Of a DNA stretch of 5,957 nt, positions 1 to 3,720 are shown in pieces. This stretch comes from Verrucomicrobiota bacterium. GTDB taxonomy: Bacteria; Verrucomicrobiota; Verrucomicrobiia; Verrucomicrobiales; Akkermansiaceae. The notes under the pieces were generated by a model, which saw only the letters and a program-made list of their open reading frames with translations, had not been told where the DNA came from and searched no databases. The stretch is taken from contig VFJU01000490.1 in NCBI GenBank assembly GCA_009885905.1, positions 1-5,957 on the forward strand, written 5' to 3'. The translations under genes were made by a program, and so were the position numbers. The stretch's first letter is position 1; each line of letters begins with the position of its first letter.

Positions 1-1
1 A

Positions 2-76
2 AAAAATACCCGCATCCTCTCGGTCCCAGCAGCAGCTCTTGCTTCTCTGGCATTGATCCAGTTCACCGCAAATGCC
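2..76 (+). other. Signal peptide of the PATR protein (start codon outside window)
   Basis: The visible N-terminus begins Lys-Asn-Thr-Arg, continues with an Ala/Leu-rich hydrophobic core (AAALASLALIQF) and ends in T-A-N-A, an Ala-x-Ala type signal peptidase I site, with cleavage expected after visible residue 25 or 26. The missing part is probably only Met or Met-Lys, judged from the A-run at the window edge. There is no lipobox cysteine, so this is not a lipoprotein. The mature protein would begin near Ala-Thr-Leu-Ser-Lys. Confidence 0.8.
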
Positions 77-3000
77 GCCACTCTATCCAAGGCGGACAAT
101 ACGAGCGATCTCAACTTAGCCACCAGTTGGAGTGGATCCGTTGTTCCAGGAGCCAACGACGTCGCCCAGTGGGACGCCACCGTCACCGGAGCCAACAGCA
201 CGCTCGTCGGCGCGGACCTGAGTTTTGCGGGTGTCAAAATCACTGATCCTGCAGGGGCCGTGACTTTTGGAGCAGGAAATACACTCACTGTCGGCACCTC
301 TGGCATCGACCTGAGCACCGCCACCCAGAACCTGACCATCAGCAGTGGCCTAACACTTAAAGGTGGTCAATCTTGGTCCACGGCTACCGGTAAGACCTTG
401 GATGTCGCCGGCACTTTTAGCAACAGCGGCGGTGCCGTGAGTTTCACCAATTTCTTGGGTACCTTGGGCACGATCACCAATGATGCGTCGGGCATCCTTG
501 GACCATGGGCCACCAGTGGAAGCGGAACCGCAGTTGCTTACGCAACAAGTACCGCGGGGACTGTTTCAGCGATTAGCGCCACCGCCCCCACCTCACTGAC
601 CGCAGCCGGAGCAATAAGCCCGACGGTGAACTTTAGAGCAAGTACTGCGCTCACAATGACTGGTGCAGTGGATGCAAATACCCTGACGCTTAACTCTCCG
701 GCATCAACAGCAGTCACTACCCGTCAAATCAAGAATACGACCTTTGGGATGAAGCTCAATGGCATTCTAAGTGCCGGTGCATGGACCTCCCCGGCAGGCG
801 CGCCAACAGCAACTTCGGCGCTTTTCCAAATTGGTGAAACAAGCGTCGCCACCGCATTGACAGCCGCTCCACTCACCATCGGAGACAACAAGGTGCTGCA
901 CGTTTCAGGCAACGGCGCGACCCAGCGCTTGAGCGCCACTTTGGCGCAATCCAACCTGGTGATCAACATCCCGATCATCGACAACCCCGGCGGTTCTTCG
1001 TCACTGGTGTTTAGCGGACTTAATGCCATTCCAAATAACACGACTTCGTTGGCTGACAGCGTCATCCTTGGCACCACATCATCAAGCACCGCTTTAGTGG
1101 GGCCTTACAACACCTTCACTGGTGGCATCGTGGTGGCTTCCGGTATTCTACGGACCGGGACATGGGCCAACCTCTGCCTTGGAGGTGCTTCCACCATCAC
1201 GCCGGGCACTCAGACGTCCCCCGTCAATGTGACCGTCGAAAAGGGTGCCATCCTCCGCCCAGACCGAAATATTTTCAAAGGCAACCTCACCCTCAACGGT
1301 GGAGCCATCTGGCCGTCAAACGGCTTCGGTGATGCATGGCAAGCCTTAAATGGTGTGGGATCCATCACCCTAGGTGCCGACTCGGTGTTCTACACTTCAA
1401 GCTCAGGGAATTTCACCGTCTCCGTTCCAGTCACCGGACCCGGAGGACTAACCAAGACAGGCAGCGCCAATGGAAAAGTTCTTCTTACTGGAACTAGTAC
1501 CTATAGTGGCCCTACCAAGGTCTGGGGTGGTGTGTTAGCGATCCAGAAAGCTGCAGGCCTCTACAATGGCGACACCTCTCAGTGGACTGCCTCTAACATC
1601 ACCGTTGAACCTATCGGCTACAGCCCTGCTGGCACAGCCCCAACAACGAACTTAAATCCAACCCTGCTGCTCTCGGTAGGTGGTACCGGTGAGTTCACCG
1701 GTAGCCAAATTTCAACGCTTCTTACTAACCTAAGTGCTGGTGGTGCAGGGGGTCTCCGAGATGGTTCCTATTTTGGAATGGACACAACTAACGCAACTGC
1801 TGATGTCGACATCACTTCGAATCTCACCGGTGCAGTTAATTACAAGTTTTCCGGCAAAGGCACCGCAAAGCTCTCAGGAATTAATACTTATACAGGCAAG
1901 ACGGCGGTCGAAGGGGTTTCCGGTAGCAGCGTTGCGAAGCTGAGCGTTTCCTCGTTCAACAGCGTCGTCGGCGGTACCGCAAGCAGCAGCCTTGGCGCAC
2001 CGACGACAGTGGCGAACGGAACGATTGACCTCGGGAGCAACGGAAACAATAACAAGGCCACCATCGTCTATACCGGCGCCGGCGAGACCACCGACCGGGT
2101 GCTTAATTATGCGGGGCAGAACGGTGCAAGCAATGCGATCGATCAATCGGGTACTGGCCTCCTCAAGTTTACCAGTCCCTTTACTTTCTACGGTGGAACC
2201 AACTACGCCAAAGATGTCATCCTCCAAGGCTCCACCGCCGGCACTGGCGAAATCGCGGGTGCGATTGTCAACGCTACGGGTACGGGAAGTCAGACAGGCG
2301 TCTCCAAACGGGGCAGTGGCACCTGGACGCTTTCCGGTGCGAACACCTACACGGGCACCACTAGTGTCTGGGAAGGTAAATTGATCATCGGTGGAGCTTC
2401 ACAACTCGGTGGCGGCAGTTATGCCGGAGATATCGCACTCACCAGCAATTTCAGCGGTGGACCAGCCGGTGCAAATAACGAGATCTTTTTCAACAGCAGC
2501 GCTAACCAGACTCTCTCAGGTTGGATTTACAGCAACGGCACGATCGGCACCTTGCGCAAAGGGGGGGCATCCACCCTCACTCTGGCACCTGTGGCCTCGG
2601 TTAATGCAACCGCAACGGCGACCGTCACAGCGGGAGTTGTAACAGCGATCAGTATCGATGCTGGAACGGGTACGGGATATGACCCTGACCAAAACCTGAC
2701 CGTAACAATCACGGGCGGTGGAGGCTCAGGAGCAACTGCCACGGTAGACACTGACTTCTTCACCGCAAAAGTAAATAATCCGGTTATTGCACTCGGCGGT
2801 ACCGGCTCCGGCTATACCAGTGCCCCGACCGTTACCATCACCGCCGCAGCGAACCCATATCGATTGAATTACTGCGACAATACCATCGTCGAGGCTGGTG
2901 TTTTGGCAACAAATGGCTACGCCCTCTATGACGATAGCAGTCTATCCATCACAGGAGGTAAAGTAAGCGTCACCGCCGGTCAGACCGAGGTGGTCAAGTA

Positions 3001-3565
3001 TCTTTACCTAGGTGGAGTTGGTATGGCCGCTGGAACCTACGGACCTTCCGACTCGGGTGCCGCGAACATCGATGACACCTACTTCACCGCAGGAACTGGC
3101 ATCGTCCAAGCCACCTCATCCGCAATACCACCTTACAATACGTGGACTGAAGACAATGGCTTAGACGGCCTCGATGCATTGCCTACTGCAGATGCCGATG
3201 CAGACGGGATGGCAAACGCCATCGAATTCGTCCTTGGAGGAATCGCCGACGTACTTGATCCGGGTAATATGTCGGTAGCATTGTTGCCGCAGGGCACGAG
3301 AAACTTGGCGGGCGACTTGGTGTTCACCTTCCCTCGTAAGCTTGTCTCGCTGACTTCGACGGTCATCTTCCAGTGGTCGACGGATCTCACCTTCCCTGCG
3401 GGCAATGATGTCCCAATCGGAGCGACAGGATCGACCGTCAACGACGTGACCGTCGCGGTGACCTCGTTGGATACAACCACCGACACCATCGTGGTCACAG
3501 TCCCCGCAGCAAAAGCCTTGGGAGGCAAGGTATTCGGTCGCCTCAAGTCCACCGTGACTCAGTGA
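2..3565 (+). CDS. Secreted autotransporter-associated beta-strand (PATR) repeat protein, 5'-partial
   Basis: This frame is open from the first bases of the window to the TGA at 3563-3565, giving 1187 visible residues. The residues before the TTG at 53 form the basic and hydrophobic parts of a signal peptide, so the true start lies just upstream of the window and TTG 53 is rejected. In order there are: a signal peptide (visible residues 1-25); an N-terminal module with a W-S-G-x-V-V-P-G-A-N-D-x-A-x-W-D motif (about 42-58); a long Ser/Thr/Gly-rich beta-strand region (to about 480); PATR repeats; a glycine-rich insert (864-950); a GTYG-type module (about 973-1040); and a C-terminal domain after an EF-hand-like loop (1064-1075). 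Only two cysteines are seen. By family knowledge PATR proteins form extracellular beta-solenoids; the ligand or substrate here is unknown. There is no C-terminal outer-membrane barrel and no catalytic motif. Adhesin, matrix or surface-layer roles are inference only. Confidence 0.88.
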   Translation, partial: KNTRILSVPAAALASLALIQFTANAATLSKADNTSDLNLATSWSGSVVPGANDVAQWDATVTGANSTLVGADLSFAGVKITDPAGAVTFGAGNTLTVGTSGIDLSTATQNLTISSGLTLKGGQSWSTATGKTLDVAGTFSNSGGAVSFTNFLGTLGTITNDASGILGPWATSGSGTAVAYATSTAGTVSAISATAPTSLTAAGAISPTVNFRASTALTMTGAVDANTLTLNSPASTAVTTRQIKNTTFGMKLNGILSAGAWTSPAGAPTATSALFQIGETSVATALTAAPLTIGDNKVLHVSGNGATQRLSATLAQSNLVINIPIIDNPGGSSSLVFSGLNAIPNNTTSLADSVILGTTSSSTALVGPYNTFTGGIVVASGILRTGTWANLCLGGASTITPGTQTSPVNVTVEKGAILRPDRNIFKGNLTLNGGAIWPSNGFGDAWQALNGVGSITLGADSVFYTSSSGNFTVSVPVTGPGGLTKTGSANGKVLLTGTSTYSGPTKVWGGVLAIQKAAGLYNGDTSQWTASNITVEPIGYSPAGTAPTTNLNPTLLLSVGGTGEFTGSQISTLLTNLSAGGAGGLRDGSYFGMDTTNATADVDITSNLTGAVNYKFSGKGTAKLSGINTYTGKTAVEGVSGSSVAKLSVSSFNSVVGGTASSSLGAPTTVANGTIDLGSNGNNNKATIVYTGAGETTDRVLNYAGQNGASNAIDQSGTGLLKFTSPFTFYGGTNYAKDVILQGSTAGTGEIAGAIVNATGTGSQTGVSKRGSGTWTLSGANTYTGTTSVWEGKLIIGGASQLGGGSYAGDIALTSNFSGGPAGANNEIFFNSSANQTLSGWIYSNGTIGTLRKGGASTLTLAPVASVNATATATVTAGVVTAISIDAGTGTGYDPDQNLTVTITGGGGSGATATVDTDFFTAKVNNPVIALGGTGSGYTSAPTVTITAAANPYRLNYCDNTIVEAGVLATNGYALYDDSSLSITGGKVSVTAGQTEVVKYLYLGGVGMAAGTYGPSDSGAANIDDTYFTAGTGIVQATSSAIPPYNTWTEDNGLDGLDALPTADADADGMANAIEFVLGGIADVLDPGNMSVALLPQGTRNLAGDLVFTFPRKLVSLTSTVIFQWSTDLTFPAGNDVPIGATGSTVNDVTVAVTSLDTTTDTIVVTVPAAKALGGKVFGRLKSTVTQ
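1442..1543 (+). repeat. PATR beta-strand repeat 1
   Basis: Thirty-four residues beginning GGLTKTG, with TYSGPTKV in the middle and ending G-G-V-L-A-I. They fit the autotransporter-associated beta-strand pattern G-x-L-x-K-x-G-x-G-x-L-x-L-x-G-x-N-x-Y-x-G-x-T-x-V-x-x-G-x-L. The middle is slightly divergent (SANGKVLLTG in place of the usual G-T-L-T-L-S-G). The preceding ~480 residues have the same composition but no repeat this clear. Confidence 0.8.
1844..1948 (+). repeat. PATR beta-strand repeat 2 (expanded second half)
   Basis: The translation contains G-K-G-T-A-K-L-S-G-I-N-T-Y-T-G-K-T-A-V, a close match to the PATR core, followed by an expanded turn (EGVSGSSVAKLSV) where the usual form is N-A-G-T-L-x-V. 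The first strand is shortened: F-S-G-K-G-T-A-K-L instead of L-x-K-x-G-x-G-T-L-x-L. Confidence 0.75.
2027..2296 (+). other. Spacer module between PATR repeats (YTGAGETTDRVLN / DQSGTGLLKF type)
   Basis: Between PATR repeats 2 and 3 lies a region that starts near G-T-I-D-L-G-S-N-G and contains I-V-Y-T-G-A-G-E-T-T-D-R-V-L-N, then A-I-D-Q-S-G-T-G-L-L-K-F, then L-Q-G-S-T-A-G-T-G-E-I-A-G-A-I-V. From memory this arrangement recurs just before PATR repeats in many verrucomicrobial surface proteins and probably forms further beta-solenoid coils. It is one of the better taxonomic clues in the window. No function beyond structure can be assigned. Confidence 0.6.
2297..2395 (+). repeat. PATR beta-strand repeat 3 (best match)
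   Basis: The translation reads G-V-S-K-R-G-S-G-T-W-T-L-S-G-A-N-T-Y-T-G, followed by T-T-S-V-W-E-G-K-L-I-I-G-G, which is an almost perfect PATR unit. Trp-Glu takes the place of the usual Asn-Ala before the last Gly. A similar V-W-G-G occurs at the same point in repeat 1, so the two units share a local variant. Confidence 0.88.
2546..2911 (+). repeat. PATR beta-strand repeat 4, split by an inserted module
   Basis: The first half is at 2546-2590 (G-T-L-R-K-G-G-A-S-T-L-T-L-A-P). The matching second half appears only at 2852-2911, with A-N-P-Y-R and then N-T-I-V-E-A-G-V-L-A-T. Together they satisfy the PATR pattern; between them sit 87 extra residues of a different repeat type. The split falls after the T-L-T-L strand, where a turn is expected, so the beta-solenoid could tolerate it. 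The second half is itself a little expanded (RLNYCD) and holds one of the protein's two cysteines. Confidence 0.6.
2591..2851 (+). repeat. Glycine-rich two-unit repeat module (GTGSGYTSAPTVTIT type)
   Basis: Eighty-seven residues hold two diverged copies of one unit. Unit 1 (to about 2749) has A-T-A-T-V-T-A-G-V-V-T-A-I, then G-T-G-T-G-Y-D-P and L-T-V-T-I-T-G-G-G-G-S-G-A-T-A-T-V. Unit 2 (about 2750-2851) has V-N-N-P-V-I-A-L-G-G, then G-T-G-S-G-Y-T-S-A-P and T-V-T-I-T-A. The shared core is G-[TS]-G-Y followed by x-V-T-I-T. I recall similar GGSGYTSAPTVTITGGG repeats as a separate module in other large bacterial surface proteins. The units have diverged at the DNA level, so this is not a recent duplication. 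Confidence 0.65.
2918..3121 (+). other. GTYG-type closing module after the PATR array
   Basis: This stretch follows the last PATR half. It contains S-L-S-I-T-G-G-K-V-S-V-T-A-G-Q, then L-Y-L-G-G-V-G-M-A-A-G-T-Y-G, then S-G-A-A-N-I-D-D-T-Y-F-T and G-T-G-I-V-Q-A-T. From family knowledge, a strand pair ending in A-G-T-Y-G-x-x-x-S-G-A, then a D-x-x-F and a final G-x-G-x-(L/V) commonly closes PATR domains in Verrucomicrobiota and Planctomycetota. It probably caps the beta-solenoid. Confidence 0.65.
3191..3226 (+). other. EF-hand-like calcium loop in the C-terminal linker
   Basis: The twelve residues D-A-D-A-D-G-M-A-N-A-I-E place oxygen ligands at positions 1, 3, 5, 9 and 12 with Gly at 6, as in EF-hand, dockerin and thrombospondin-3-type calcium loops. 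It is followed by F-V-L-G-G. A similar D-x-D-x-D-G...E-F-x-L-G-G segment recurs, as I recall it, near the C-terminus of many verrucomicrobial exported proteins. Calcium binding is inferred from the pattern only. Confidence 0.6.
3227..3562 (+). other. C-terminal beta-rich domain of the PATR protein (ends F-G-R-L-K)
   Basis: About 112 residues of alternating hydrophobic strands follow the calcium loop: L-V-F-T-F-P-R-K, then V-I-F-Q-W-S-T-D-L, then T-I-V-V-T-V-P, ending G-G-K-V-F-G-R-L-K-S-T-V-T-Q. The F-x-F, Q-x-S-x-D-L and F-G-R-L-K landmarks resemble a C-terminal module I recall on many Verrucomicrobiota secreted proteins. It is not an autotransporter barrel, which would be about 250-300 residues of amphipathic strands ending in Phe or Trp, and it has no transmembrane helix with an Arg cluster. 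A sorting or anchoring role is inference. Confidence 0.5.
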
Positions 3566-3591
3566 ACTCGAGAATGATGTTTGTTTGAAAA

Positions 3592-3622
3592 GCCATGAGC
3601 GCGGGTCACACCGCATCATGGC
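3592..3622 (+). other. Hairpin upstream of the terminator
   Basis: The arms gccatga (3592-3598) and tcatggc (3616-3622) are perfect complements. Inside them gcgg (3601-3604) pairs with ccgc (3611-3614) around a six-base loop, with a small internal loop of two bases on one side and one on the other. It lies 26 bases after the stop codon and has no T-run, so it is not itself an intrinsic terminator. It could protect the mRNA 3' end or be incidental. Confidence 0.45.
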
Positions 3623-3624
3623 GA

Positions 3625-3664
3625 CTGGGGCAGACGGTCATGAATCGTCTGCCCTAGTTTTTTT
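3625..3664 (+). terminator. Rho-independent terminator of the PATR protein gene
   Basis: The arms ctggggcagacg (3625-3636) and cgtctgccctag (3646-3657) form a 12-pair stem with one G-U pair, around the nine-base loop gtcatgaat. Seven T follow at 3658-3664. The core of nine pairs (gggcagacg) is perfect and GC-rich. There is no A-run on the left side, so it should act on the + strand only. It lies 59 bases after the first gene's stop and 56 bases before the next start, which argues against simple co-transcription of the two genes. Confidence 0.88.
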
Positions 3665-3720
3665 ATATAACCGCCGTTATCGACTTGCAAATCTATCTAT
3701 ATTTAACTAATTGAATTGAA
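3665..3720 (+). promoter_or_regulatory. AT-rich leader and possible promoter of the pilin-like gene, no Shine-Dalgarno
   Basis: Because a terminator lies just upstream, a promoter is expected here. The best elements are weak: TTATCG at 3677-3682 with TATATT at 3698-3703 (15-base spacing), or TTGCAA at 3685-3690 with an AT-rich -10 near 3704-3711. No GGAGG-like sequence precedes the ATG; the last bases are attgaattgaa. Either promoter choice would leave a very short leader. The start at 3721 is fixed by protein content rather than by a ribosome binding site. Confidence 0.25.

Noticed and set aside
1874..2227. Antisense open frame of 117 codons opposite PATR repeat 2 and the spacer module
   Set aside because: The sense strand carries recognisable repeats throughout. 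The antisense product has no recognisable motif and no upstream start signals.
2276..2677. Twelve-base direct repeat acgggtacggga occurring at about 2276 and again at about 2666
   Set aside because: Both copies encode Thr-Gly-Thr-Gly in glycine/threonine-rich repeats and share no flanking similarity. Coding bias explains them better than an attachment site or duplication.
2..3565. Classical type V autotransporter with C-terminal beta-barrel
   Set aside because: The last 300 residues contain the GTYG module, a calcium loop and a beta-rich domain ending in Gln. No barrel-like run of amphipathic strands ending in Phe or Trp is seen.
3133..3619. Two overlapping antisense open frames of 139 and 152 codons near the end of the first gene
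   Set aside because: They mirror the sense gene, which is supported by clear modules. Their translations show no family features, and one runs through the terminator and hairpin region. They arise from the scarcity of stops opposite GC-rich Thr/Val/Asp codons.
3566..3720. Possible small gene or RNA gene between the two large genes
   Set aside because: No convincing start with a ribosome site, no tRNA cloverleaf, and the space is filled by hairpins, a terminator and an AT-rich leader.
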